A program made the position numbers and the translations under genes. Positions 1-6,687 of a stretch of DNA of 24,323 nt are shown here, piece by piece. Position 1 is the stretch's first letter; the number at the start of each line of letters is the position of its first letter. Source of the DNA: Scatosoma sp045576335. GTDB taxonomy: Bacteria > Bacillota > Clostridia > Christensenellales > Borkfalkiaceae. The notes beneath the pieces are model-generated. The model made no database searches, was not told where the DNA came from, and was given only the letters and a program-made list of their open reading frames with translations. The DNA lies in NCBI GenBank assembly GCA_045576335.1, contig JAZNGH010000007.1, positions 1 to 24,323 on the forward strand, read 5' to 3'.

Positions 1-23
1 GTATCAATATTATGGTTTCTTTA

Positions 24-136
24 TGGTGCGCCTGGCGGGAAATTGCCGTTTCCGCAAGCGGACCCTCGGCAAAGCATCGCAAGCTTTTGGCTTGCTCGCG
101 CGAACCGTGGTTTCTCGTCTAATCCGTCATACCCAC
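24..136 (-). repeat. Stem-loop-rich non-coding element downstream of tRNA-Arg
   Basis: No credible gene is present here. Three local hairpins can be drawn: TTGCCG at 43-48 pairs with CGGCAA at 67-72 and encloses TCCGC/GCGGA at 51-62, and GCAAGC at 79-84 pairs with GCTTGC at 90-95. Bases 24-40 resemble, with a few mismatches, the 3' end of the neighbouring tRNA at 171-187 (T-stem, acceptor strand, CCA), as if a tRNA tail had been copied. The open frame through 43-258 runs antisense across the tRNA and is not believable as a gene. The structure suggests a dispersed repeat or a small RNA, but copy number cannot be judged from one window. Confidence 0.4.
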
Positions 137-170
137 AAAAATCCCCCACCTTGACAGGCAGGGGATTTTT
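137..170 (-). terminator. Intrinsic terminator of tRNA-Arg
   Basis: AAAAATCCCC at 137-146 pairs with GGGGATTTTT at 161-170. It begins directly after the CCA end of the minus-strand tRNA. The outer A/T pairs make it symmetrical, so it could also stop plus-strand transcription. Confidence 0.8.
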
Positions 171-246
171 TGGTGCGTCCGGCGGGGCTCGAACCCACAA
201 CGTCGGCGTCGGAGGCCGAGGTTTTATCCAGTTAGACTACGGGCGC
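171..246 (-). tRNA. tRNA-Arg (anticodon CCG)
   Basis: A 76-nt cloverleaf on the minus strand starts GCGCCCG and ends in an encoded ACCA. The anticodon stem TCGGC/GCCGA closes the loop CTCCGAC, which gives anticodon CCG and reads CGG arginine codons. The T-arm is GTGGG-TTCGAGC-CCCGC. Two stem positions do not pair: C4 with A69 in the acceptor and C12 with A23 in the D-stem. It is a single-gene unit with its own promoter upstream and its own terminator downstream. Confidence 0.9.
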
Positions 247-268
247 TTATTCTTTTGAAAGCCCCTTT

Positions 269-297
269 ATTTTACTATTTTTCCTCGCCGCTTGCAA
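269..297 (-). promoter_or_regulatory. Sigma-A-type promoter of tRNA-Arg
   Basis: On the minus strand, -35 TTGCAA (292-297) and -10 TAAAAT (269-274) are separated by 17 bases. Transcription would start about 16 bases before the tRNA 5' end. Confidence 0.6.
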
Positions 298-375
298 GCA
301 TTTCAAGGGCAATTTCAAATTTTATTAAAATATTTTCCCTTCCCCCTCTTTTCGCTTTCGTTTTTCGCTACACTA

Positions 376-384
376 TGCTATAAT
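376..384 (+). promoter_or_regulatory. Extended -10 promoter of the mnmA operon
   Basis: The sequence TGCTATAAT is a perfect extended -10 element about 34 bases before the mnmA start codon. No good -35 hexamer is seen 17 bases upstream, which is acceptable for extended -10 promoters. Confidence 0.6.
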
Positions 385-417
385 GGGCAGGAATACGACA
401 AAAACGGAGGTGACAGT

Positions 418-1503
418 ATGGCAAAAACAGTCGTTATCGGTATGAGCGGCGGCGTGGATAGCTCGGTTGCGGCGCTCCTTTTGAAAGAGCAGGGCTACAA
501 CGTTATCGGTCTTTTTATGCTCAACTGGGAAGAAAACGACGAAAACGGTTGCTGTACCGCCGAGGATGATTACGCTGACGTGCGCAGGGTTTGCTCCGTC
601 CTCGATATCCCCTACTACACCGTCAACTTCGCAAAGGAATACATGGATAGAGTTTTCTCCTACTTCCTTGCCGAATATAAAGCAGGCAGAACCCCCAACC
701 CCGACGTGCTTTGCAATCGGGAAATTAAGTTTGGGCCCTTTCTTGAAGAGGCGAAACGCCTTGGCGGGGACTATATCGCCACGGGACACTACTGTAAAAT
801 TTCCCACGAAAACGGAATACATTTACTCCAAAAAGCAAAAGACCAAAATAAAGACCAAACGTATTTCTTAAATCAACTTTCTCAAAATCAATTGAAGGAC
901 GTTTTGTTCCCCTTGCAGGATATGGAAAAGCCTGAAATCCGTGAAATTGCCTTAAAGCATGGCCTTGCCACCGCCAAAAAGAAGGACAGCACGGGGATTT
1001 GCTTTATCGGGGAAAGAAACTTTAGAAAGTTCTTAAACTCGTACCTGCCTGCCCAAAAAGGCAAAATCCTCGACCTTTCAGGGAAACAAGTTGGCGAACA
1101 TATGGGGCTTATGTACTACACCCTCGGACAACGCCGCGGATTAGAGCTTGGCGGTATCAAGGGCGAAGAAGAAGGCGGCAGATGGTTTGTCGTTAGAAAG
1201 GATTTGCAAAACAATATCCTCTACGTTTCGCACGGCGACGAAACGCCTTTATATTCCAAGGCTTGCGCGGTGTCACAGTTCAACTGGATACCTAAAAAAA
1301 CCGCCTTGACCGACTTCGAATGTAGCGCAAAATTCCGTTACCGCCAGCCCGACCAAAAAGTGCGGGTGCATATCAACGCAGACGAAACCCTACGCATAGA
1401 CTTTGCCGAGCCGCAACGCGCCGTTACGGAAGGTCAATACGCGGTGCTTTACGACGGCATAAACTGTCTTGGTGGCGGCGTGATTGAAAGCGCGGAATAC
1501 TAA
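418..1503 (+). CDS. mnmA: tRNA-specific 2-thiouridylase MnmA
   Basis: MnmA uses ATP and persulfide sulfur to make the 2-thio group of uridine 34 in tRNAs for Lys, Glu and Gln, in the cytoplasm. The 361-residue protein has the usual family length. The PP-loop SGGVDSS lies at residues 10-16, the first catalytic cysteine at C99 (NPDVLCN) and the second at C195 (GICFIGER). The central motif YTLGQRRGL and the C-terminal beta-barrel region are intact. An upstream in-frame ATG at 292 would add 42 residues ahead of the conserved MAKTVVIGMSGG start and would run through the promoter. I therefore chose the ATG at 418, which has GGAGGTG at 406-412 five bases before it. It is first in an operon with two further genes and is oriented opposite to the long minus-strand cluster. 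Confidence 0.97.
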   Translation: MAKTVVIGMSGGVDSSVAALLLKEQGYNVIGLFMLNWEENDENGCCTAEDDYADVRRVCSVLDIPYYTVNFAKEYMDRVFSYFLAEYKAGRTPNPDVLCNREIKFGPFLEEAKRLGGDYIATGHYCKISHENGIHLLQKAKDQNKDQTYFLNQLSQNQLKDVLFPLQDMEKPEIREIALKHGLATAKKKDSTGICFIGERNFRKFLNSYLPAQKGKILDLSGKQVGEHMGLMYYTLGQRRGLELGGIKGEEEGGRWFVVRKDLQNNILYVSHGDETPLYSKACAVSQFNWIPKKTALTDFECSAKFRYRQPDQKVRVHINADETLRIDFAEPQRAVTEGQYAVLYDGINCLGGGVIESAEY

Positions 1504-1523
1504 TTTTAGATACAGGAAATTTT

Positions 1524-2360
1524 ATGGCGATATTAAATAGTTTACTCACACAAAAAAGCTTTTTACAGACGATTGCCGCCGCTCTTGACGGGCAAATGCC
1601 CCGCCCGAGCACGTTCGGTTTATATCACTTCATCTGTCTTGCCATCGTCGTCGCGCTTTCCGTGCTCGTCGTCTTGAAATGCCGTCGTTTTTCCGACAAT
1701 CAATACGACCTGTTCTTGGCGATTACGACGGGCGTGCTCGTCCTGTTTGAGCTGTACAAGCAGTTCAACTTTTCCTACGACTGGGAAACGGATACTTGGT
1801 CCTATCAATGGTACTCCTTCCCCTTTCAATTTTGTTCCACGCCCCTCTACGTAATGCCGCTCGCGCTGATTTTCCGCAAGCAAACGAAAATCCGCGACGC
1901 GTTCCGTGCCTTTTTGGGGAGCTACGCCCTCTTTGCGGGCGCGGCGGTAATGGTCTATCCCTCAACGGTGTATATCGAAACGATAGGCATCAATATCCAA
2001 ACCATGGTACACCACGGCGCAATGGTGCTCGTGGGCGTTTTGACCCACGCTTCGGGCAAAGCCAAGCCAAAGCACACAACGGTCTTGAAAGCCGTTCCCG
2101 TCTTTCTCGTTGCAGCGGCGATCGCCTTAACCATGAATATTCTGTTTTATCATTTCGTGAGTATGGAGGAAGGCGTTAATATGTTCTTCATCTCCCCTTA
2201 CGAAACTTGCGTTTTCCCTTTCTTGGATTATATCCAAAGCGTCGCGCCCTACCCCGTGTTTTTACTCGCGTATATTTTGGGTTTCAGCGCGGTGGCGTAT
2301 CTCGTCACCCTTCCTGCGATCCTGCTCACGAAAAAACGGCAAAAGGAGAATGAACAATGA
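1524..2360 (+). CDS. YwaF/TMEM164-like integral membrane protein
   Basis: This 278-residue multi-pass membrane protein has about seven hydrophobic segments, for example near residues 33-50, 62-77, 98-116, 132-146, 160-173, 188-208 and 243-268. The block FELYKQ (75-80), QWYSFPFQFCSTPLYVMP (95-112) and HHGAM (163-167) matches the bacterial YwaF family, related to eukaryotic TMEM164, where a Cys-His pair supports acyl transfer in lipid remodelling. C104 and H163/H164 are candidate equivalents. No function is established for the bacterial members, so the lipid role is an inference. It starts 20 bases after mnmA with AGGAAA upstream and overlaps the next gene by ATGA, so the two are probably translationally coupled. 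Confidence 0.75.
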   Translation: MAILNSLLTQKSFLQTIAAALDGQMPRPSTFGLYHFICLAIVVALSVLVVLKCRRFSDNQYDLFLAITTGVLVLFELYKQFNFSYDWETDTWSYQWYSFPFQFCSTPLYVMPLALIFRKQTKIRDAFRAFLGSYALFAGAAVMVYPSTVYIETIGINIQTMVHHGAMVLVGVLTHASGKAKPKHTTVLKAVPVFLVAAAIALTMNILFYHFVSMEEGVNMFFISPYETCVFPFLDYIQSVAPYPVFLLAYILGFSAVAYLVTLPAILLTKKRQKENEQ

Positions 2361-3139
2361 AAAAAATCGCCATCGTCACCGGCGCATCCAGCGGTATCGG
2401 CAAGGAATTTTTCCTTTCCCTCAACGACAAAAAGGACGAGCTGGACGAAATTTGGGTCGTCGCCAGAAGCGAGGACAAGCTCAACGCGCTTCGCACGCTT
2501 TCCCCCCTGCCTTTGCGCGTATTCCCGCTCGACCTTTCCAAAACGGAAGCCATCACCGCGCTGGAAGCCGCTTTTCAAGCGGAAACGCCGAGCATCAAAT
2601 ACCTCATCTGTGCTTCGGGCTTCGGGCGGTTTTGCGGCATTTCGGACGACGACAACGCAGTTTTGCAGAATATGGTCGACCTCAACTGCCGTTCTATCGT
2701 GGGGATTACCAAGGCGGCGTACCCGTATATGAGCGAGGGCGGCGTGGTGATGCTGATTGCCTCGGTGGCGGCGTTCCAGCCCATTCCCTATATTGCGACC
2801 TACGCGGCAACGAAAGCCTTTGTCCTTTCCTATGGCAGAGCCTTGAACAAGGAGCTTCGCAAGGAGCGCAAGGCGCGCTGTATTTGCGTGTGTCCGTTCT
2901 GGACGAAAACGGCGTTTTTCGACCGCGCCATCAACCCCGACGAAAAGACGGTGGTCAAAAAGTACGCGGTCATGTACGAGCCGCAACAAATCGTCAAGCG
3001 CGCGTGGAAGGACCTCAAAAACAAAAAACGCGACGTTTCCATTCACGGCTTCGTGGCAAAAAGCCAAGCGTTGCTTGTAAAGCTTCTTCCCCACCGTCTG
3101 ATTATGTGGATATGGCAAAACCAGCAAGAGCTGCTGTAA
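2357..3139 (+). CDS. Short-chain dehydrogenase/reductase (SDR family)
   Basis: This is a 260-residue cytosolic oxidoreductase of the classical SDR type. The nucleotide-binding TGASSGIG is at residues 8-15, the catalytic serine probably S136 (IASVAAF), and the YxxxK pair Y149 and K153 (YAATK). The usual NNAG segment reads CASG, a mild departure. The C-terminal part resembles the DltE/YqjQ-like SDRs that act on hydrophobic substrates, but the substrate cannot be named. The start overlaps the stop of the membrane-protein gene (ATGA), with AAAGGAG at 2342-2348. Coupling to a putative lipid-modifying membrane protein hints at a shared lipid substrate, but that is only inferred. Confidence 0.88.
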   Translation: MKKIAIVTGASSGIGKEFFLSLNDKKDELDEIWVVARSEDKLNALRTLSPLPLRVFPLDLSKTEAITALEAAFQAETPSIKYLICASGFGRFCGISDDDNAVLQNMVDLNCRSIVGITKAAYPYMSEGGVVMLIASVAAFQPIPYIATYAATKAFVLSYGRALNKELRKERKARCICVCPFWTKTAFFDRAINPDEKTVVKKYAVMYEPQQIVKRAWKDLKNKKRDVSIHGFVAKSQALLVKLLPHRLIMWIWQNQQELL

Positions 3140-3152
3140 AATTAAATTTTTT

Positions 3153-3184
3153 CGCCCCTCCGCTTTAGCGGAGGGGCGTTTTTT
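3153..3184 (+). terminator. Intrinsic terminator of the mnmA operon
   Basis: An 11-bp GC-rich stem CGCCCCTCCGC / GCGGAGGGGCG (3153-3163 and 3168-3178) with a TTTA loop is followed by a run of T. It lies between convergent operons. On the minus strand the stem is followed by A-rich sequence, so it is mainly a plus-strand terminator. Confidence 0.93.
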
Positions 3185-3909
3185 CATTCCATTTTGGCGA
3201 TTTCCTTTTTTAAGCGTTGAATGATTTTCTTTTCCAAACGGGATATGTAGCTTTGCGAAATGCCCAAAAGGTCGGCAACGTCCTTTTGCGTCATCTCCTC
3301 CGCACCGCCAAGCCCGAAGCGCAAAAACATAATTTTCCGTTCCCGCTCGCTCAATTTTTTCAACGCCTCTTTGAGCTGCTCCTTTTCGGCGTTGGACTCG
3401 ATATCCCCGTACACGGTATCGGCGGACGTGCCCAAAACGTCGGACAAAAGCAGCTCGTTCCCCTCAAAATCGGTGTTGAGCGGCTCGTCGAAGGAAACCT
3501 CGCTTTTCAGCCTCGCACAACGCCGCAGATACATCAAAATTTCGTTTTCGATACACCTTGAAGCGTAGGTCGCAAGCTTGATATTTTTGTCTGTTTTGAA
3601 CGAATTGATTGCCTTTATCAAGCCGATTGTGCCAATAGATATCAAATCGTCGTTCTCCACCCCCGTATTGTCGAATTTTCGGGCGATATACACCACCAAG
3701 CGGAGATTGCGCTGAATCAGCTCGGATTTGGCTTTTTCGCGCTCCTGCTCCTCGCCCTCCGCCATAATACGCAAGGTTTCCCCCTCCTCCTCGGCAGAGA
3801 GCGGCAGCGGCAACGCTTCGCCGTCGCCGCAAACGTAATCGACTGTATTTTTCGCCTCTAAAAAATTGATTTTTTGCAAAAAAATTTGCAAGATTTCCGT
3901 AAAATTCAT
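3184..3909 (-). CDS. sigE: Sporulation sigma factor SigE (pro-sigma-E)
   Basis: Sigma-E directs early mother-cell transcription during endospore formation. This 241-residue protein follows the Bacillus SigE pattern closely. It has an N-terminal pro-region of about 25 residues with hydrophobic stretches, then the EALPLPLS segment, region 2 at about 66-135 (RNLRLVVYIARKF, then the -10 recognition part ATYASRCIENEILMYLRR), the SEVSFDEPLN linker, and region 4 at about 185-238 with a helix-turn-helix (TQKDVADLLGISQSYISRLEKK). The pro-region is presumably removed by the SpoIIGA protease encoded just upstream. The start lies 3 bases after the spoIIGA stop, and the GAGAGG at the end of spoIIGA serves as its ribosome binding site, so the pair is one operon. 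Confidence 0.95.
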   Translation of the reverse strand: MNFTEILQIFLQKINFLEAKNTVDYVCGDGEALPLPLSAEEEGETLRIMAEGEEQEREKAKSELIQRNLRLVVYIARKFDNTGVENDDLISIGTIGLIKAINSFKTDKNIKLATYASRCIENEILMYLRRCARLKSEVSFDEPLNTDFEGNELLLSDVLGTSADTVYGDIESNAEKEQLKEALKKLSERERKIMFLRFGLGGAEEMTQKDVADLLGISQSYISRLEKKIIQRLKKEIAKME

Positions 3910-3912
3910 AGC

Positions 3913-4704
3913 CTACCTCTCTTTCCCCGTTTCCTCGAAAATACGGGAATTTAACAACAATTTATACCCTCTGGATAACATATTCACAGCGGGGGCAAAA
4001 TATACCTCTTTGACGCAAAAAGCTTGCTTTTCTTTTATCGTCAGCTCGCCCTTGAAAAGCCGCGTCTTTTTCACCCCGTTTACCGTCGTTATCGCGATTT
4101 CGTCGCATACCTGCCCCGCCTCTTTTCCAAGCGCGACCTCTTCAAAAAGGTCAAAGATCAGCTCAGGCGAAATAAAGCAAACGGGAGCATCTTGAAAGCG
4201 GGCGAAATTGCCGCTATCATAAAAACCCAAAACCGCTACACGCCTTTGTTTATAAGCGATTTCGCAATCGTAAACGTACTTTTCCCGCGCCCGTTTTTCA
4301 TACAATTTTTTTATCAAAAGCACGCTAAAAACGCTTAAAAAGACAAACGCGAGCCATACCCACGCGCCCACCGCGCCAAGGGCGGTAATTGCCCCGCCAA
4401 AAAGAAAGGTCAGGAGAAAGAAACATACGCAAATGAACGCGTACCTGCCCCATTCCTTTTTACCTTTTAACCGCCAAAACACAATCAAACAAAGCAATAG
4501 CCCCACGGCAATTTTGAGGGCGTAGAGCAAAAAATCGGGCAGGACAAGCAGGGGATAGACGACGGCGAAAAGCGCGCCGATCGCCGCGGAAAAAAGCAGA
4601 TTTTTCGCGCGGACGGGCGTTTTTGAAGCAATCAGGGAAAGGTATAAAAGTACCCCGTCCAACACAAAATTTTCCAAGAAAGCATACTCGACGTAAACGA
4701 CCAT
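3913..4704 (-). CDS. spoIIGA: Sigma-E processing peptidase SpoIIGA
   Basis: SpoIIGA is the membrane-embedded aspartic protease that activates pro-sigma-E at the polar septum. The 263-residue protein has an N-terminal half with about five membrane segments (roughly residues 9-27, 36-55, 59-77, 88-105 and 112-132). A soluble C-terminal half follows with the catalytic motif FYDSGN, whose aspartate is D163. The family is poorly conserved in sequence. The call rests on this motif, the topology and the position directly upstream of sigE, which is the classic arrangement. The ATG at 4704 has only a weak Shine-Dalgarno sequence. The leader contains a small hairpin (4718-4739) that might affect translation. 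Confidence 0.9.
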   Translation of the reverse strand: MVVYVEYAFLENFVLDGVLLYLSLIASKTPVRAKNLLFSAAIGALFAVVYPLLVLPDFLLYALKIAVGLLLCLIVFWRLKGKKEWGRYAFICVCFFLLTFLFGGAITALGAVGAWVWLAFVFLSVFSVLLIKKLYEKRAREKYVYDCEIAYKQRRVAVLGFYDSGNFARFQDAPVCFISPELIFDLFEEVALGKEAGQVCDEIAITTVNGVKKTRLFKGELTIKEKQAFCVKEVYFAPAVNMLSRGYKLLLNSRIFEETGKER

Positions 4705-4713
4705 AAAAAATCT

Positions 4714-4740
4714 CGCAAGCCCTTTATTTTCAAGGGATTG
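4714..4740. repeat. Short palindromic repeat, copy 1
   Basis: The unit CGCAAGCCCTTTATTTTCAA plus GGGATT can fold as CCCTT/AAGGG with short flanking pairs. A second copy lies at 4808-4832 in the same orientation. The only arm differences are the single bases g/t and a/c next to the stem. It lies in the spoIIGA leader. Confidence 0.6.
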
Positions 4741-4745
4741 AGCCT

Positions 4746-4768
4746 ATTATAGCATACATTTTGTCAAA
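4746..4768 (-). promoter_or_regulatory. Candidate spoIIGA-sigE promoter with Spo0A-box-like site
   Basis: On the minus strand an extended -10 TGCTATAAT (4746-4754) lies about 42 bases before the spoIIGA start. Ten bases upstream of the -10 hexamer is TTTGACA (4762-4768), one base away from the Spo0A box TTCGACA. The -35 position itself is poor, as expected for an activator-dependent promoter. Spo0A control is known for the Bacillus spoIIG promoter, but here the box sits closer to the -10 than in Bacillus, so the role is tentative. Confidence 0.45.
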
Positions 4769-4769
4769 A

Positions 4770-4805
4770 AATAAAAACGCCTTTTGTAAAAAAAGCGTTT
4801 TTATT
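4770..4805. terminator. Hairpin upstream of the spoIIGA promoter
   Basis: AATAAAAACGC (4770-4780) and GCGTTTTTATT (4795-4805) form a perfect 11-bp stem around a 14-base loop. The A/T flanks make it terminator-like in both directions. It may act as a second stop for transcription coming from yraN into spoIIGA. Confidence 0.5.
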
Positions 4806-4807
4806 GT

Positions 4808-4832
4808 CGCAATCCCTTTATTTTCAAGGGCT
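4808..4832. repeat. Short palindromic repeat, copy 2
   Basis: This is the second copy of the unit at 4714-4740 and shares the core CCCTTTATTTTCAAGGG. The two copies are about 93 bases apart and flank the spoIIGA promoter and the hairpin at 4770-4805. Confidence 0.6.
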
Positions 4833-4865
4833 TCCGCGATTTTAACAAAAAAACGAAAAAATGCA

Positions 4866-4895
4866 AAAAAACGCGTTTTTCAAAACGCGTTTTTT
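4866..4895 (-). terminator. Terminator overlapping the end of yraN
   Basis: AAAAAACGCGTTTT (4866-4879) and AAAACGCGTTTTTT (4882-4895) are fully complementary around a 2-base centre. The yraN stop codon (4880-4882) sits at the tip of the hairpin, so gene end and transcription end are merged. This closes the eleven-gene minus-strand series. Confidence 0.75.
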
Positions 4896-5239
4896 ACGTA
4901 TTTTATTTTTTCGTTTGCGTACACCTCTGCGACGTCGAAGCGGGCGTTTGGCTCTTCCCCCGTCTGCTTGCCGTAGTAGGCGGCAATTTTATAATAGCGG
5001 CTTTGCTTGCTTTTCCCCACCGCCTCGGCGGGCGAGCCGAACGCATCCCCCAAGCGGGTCTTGACCTCCACGAAAACGATTTCGTCGCCGTCCTCTACGA
5101 CGAGGTCTGCCTCGCCAAAGGGCGTACGATAATTGCGCTTCAAAATTTTACACTTTCTTTCCCGAAGGTATTTTTCAACGAGCCTTTCGCCCTTTTGTCC
5201 TAAAACTTTTTTGTGAACGTCTTGCGGTGAATAGGGCAT
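4880..5239 (-). CDS. yraN: YraN family (UPF0102) nuclease-like protein
   Basis: This small 119-residue protein of the UPF0102 family has a PD-(D/E)xK nuclease-like core: GQKGE at 14-18, D45 in GEADL, and E58 with K60 in FVEVKTR. The family is widespread beside rnhB, and its function is not settled. The ATG at 5239 overlaps the end of rnhB by 40 bases. It is supported by AAAGGAG about seven bases upstream, inside rnhB, which argues for coupled translation. No better downstream start is present, because the conserved GQKGE block begins only a dozen residues in. Confidence 0.9.
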   Translation of the reverse strand: MPYSPQDVHKKVLGQKGERLVEKYLRERKCKILKRNYRTPFGEADLVVEDGDEIVFVEVKTRLGDAFGSPAEAVGKSKQSRYYKIAAYYGKQTGEEPNARFDVAEVYANEKIKYVKNAF

Positions 5240-5820
5240 AAGCCTTGCTCCTTTATCGCGCTGATATGCGCCGCCGTGCCGTAGCCCTTGTTTTTGTCAA
5301 AGGCGTACGCGGGATAGCTCTTTGCATACTCGTCCATCAAACCGTCCCTATAAACCTTGGCGACGATACTTGCCGCGCCGATAGAGTACGAAAGCGCGTC
5401 GCCGTGGATAACGCTTTGCTGTGGAATAGAAATATCTATCGTCATATTGCCGTCGGTGAGCACGATATCGGGCGTAATCGCAAGCGTTTCTATCGCGCGT
5501 TTCATACCCAGCTTCGTCGCTTCCAAAATATTGATTTCGTCAATCGTCTTTTCGTCGATTTCCACGACCGTATAGCAAAGCGCGCGTTTTTTGATTGCCT
5601 CGGCAAGCGTTTCGCGTTTTTTCTCCGACAATTTTTTGCTGTCGTCCACGCCCTCGACAAGGCTTCCCTCGTCAAGCGGCATAATCACCGCCGCGCAAAC
5701 GACGGGACCTGCAAGCGGACCTCTGCCCACCTCGTCTACTCCCGCGATATAACGGCAGCCCTTTGCAAGCAAAGCGCGCTCGTATCGCAATTTTTCTTCG
5801 GCGTTCCAAATTTTTTTCAT
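5200..5820 (-). CDS. rnhB: Ribonuclease HII
   Basis: RNase HII cuts the RNA strand of RNA-DNA hybrids and starts removal of single ribonucleotides misincorporated in DNA. The 206-residue protein has the signature GVDEVGRGPLAGP with D29 and E30, a further metal-site aspartate D123 (LTDGN), and D159 in the segment KVYRD. Length and motif order fit the bacterial type. The ATG overlaps the stop of ylqF (ATGA), and the 3' end overlaps yraN, so it sits in a tightly coupled ylqF-rnhB-yraN trio as in many Firmicutes. Confidence 0.97.
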   Translation of the reverse strand: MKKIWNAEEKLRYERALLAKGCRYIAGVDEVGRGPLAGPVVCAAVIMPLDEGSLVEGVDDSKKLSEKKRETLAEAIKKRALCYTVVEIDEKTIDEINILEATKLGMKRAIETLAITPDIVLTDGNMTIDISIPQQSVIHGDALSYSIGAASIVAKVYRDGLMDEYAKSYPAYAFDKNKGYGTAAHISAIKEQGLCPIHRKTFTKKF

Positions 5821-6677
5821 AATTCGTAGTCCTTATAATCGGCGGGATTTTCCAAGCAGATTTTGCCCACGCGCCCTTTTCTAAAATCGTCTATCAAGGC
5901 TTTTGCGCCCCGCTCGTAATCAAACTCACCGCCGCGCAGGATAAAGCCGCGACGCTTGCAAAGCGCCTCGTACATACCCAGCTTTTCCGTATAATCGGTG
6001 ATACCGTAACGCTCGGTGAGATATTGCGGGTACAGCGCGGCAAGCTCGCCCAAAAGCTCCAACGCGATATCGTCCATATCCAAAATATCGTCGTAGATAC
6101 TGCCGATATAGGCAAGGTGTCTTGCGTGGTACTGGTCGTCGAACGAGGGCGGCATAGTTCCGGGCGTGTCCAACAAATCGAACGCACCGCAACGAAGCCA
6201 TCTTACGTCGCGCGTGACCCCCGCTTTATCCCCCGTCTTTGCTCTTTTTTGACCGCTTATGAGGTTTACGAGCGTGCTTTTGCCCGTGTTGGGTATGCCC
6301 GCCACCATAAAACGGAAGGTCTTGTTCAAGCCCTTGGCTTCGGCGCGAGCGCGTTTTTCTTCGGTGATCGCGTTCAGCTTTTGCAAAAGCAAACGCTTGG
6401 ACGAGGGGTTGGTGGAATCGCATTTCACGCAATACTTGCCCTTGGCTTCAAATAATTTCAAAAACCCGTCCGTTTTCGCCGCGTCCGACAAATCCGCCTT
6501 GTTCAAAACGAACAAAACGGGCTTTTCACCGAATATTTTTTTTAAGTTTTTATTGACCGTGGCAATGGGTGCGCGCGCGTCTAAAACGCAAATGACGCCG
6601 TCGCAAAGGTCGCGCTTTGCTTCCATATCGCGCATAGCCCGCGTCATGTGCCCCGGAAACCATTGTATGTTTTTCAT
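5817..6677 (-). CDS. ylqF: Ribosome biogenesis GTPase YlqF (RbgA)
   Basis: RbgA is a circularly permuted GTPase that helps late assembly of the 50S subunit. In the 286-residue protein the G4 motif NKAD (59-62) comes before G1 GIPNTGKS (127-134), the G2-region GVTRD (153-157) and G3 DTPG (170-173). This order defines the permuted YlqF family. The N-terminal segment IQWFPGHMTRAMR is the family's hallmark. It starts 10 bases after trmD and overlaps rnhB by ATGA. In many relatives rplS lies between trmD and ylqF; here it is absent from the locus. Confidence 0.97.
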   Translation of the reverse strand: MKNIQWFPGHMTRAMRDMEAKRDLCDGVICVLDARAPIATVNKNLKKIFGEKPVLFVLNKADLSDAAKTDGFLKLFEAKGKYCVKCDSTNPSSKRLLLQKLNAITEEKRARAEAKGLNKTFRFMVAGIPNTGKSTLVNLISGQKRAKTGDKAGVTRDVRWLRCGAFDLLDTPGTMPPSFDDQYHARHLAYIGSIYDDILDMDDIALELLGELAALYPQYLTERYGITDYTEKLGMYEALCKRRGFILRGGEFDYERGAKALIDDFRKGRVGKICLENPADYKDYEL

Positions 6678-6687
6678 TTTCTCGTTC

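Noticed and set aside
43..258. 71-residue open frame at the window start
   Set aside because: It reads antisense through tRNA-Arg and its terminator, and peptides of the GARTHN type are typical spurious antisense-tRNA translations. No ribosome binding site.
3153..3184. The mnmA-operon terminator also serving sigE
   Set aside because: On the minus strand the stem is followed by A-rich sequence without a T run, so terminator activity for sigE is not supported.
4770..4895. CRISPR-like repetition of hairpins
   Set aside because: The hairpins differ in sequence and spacing. There are no regular repeats with spacers.
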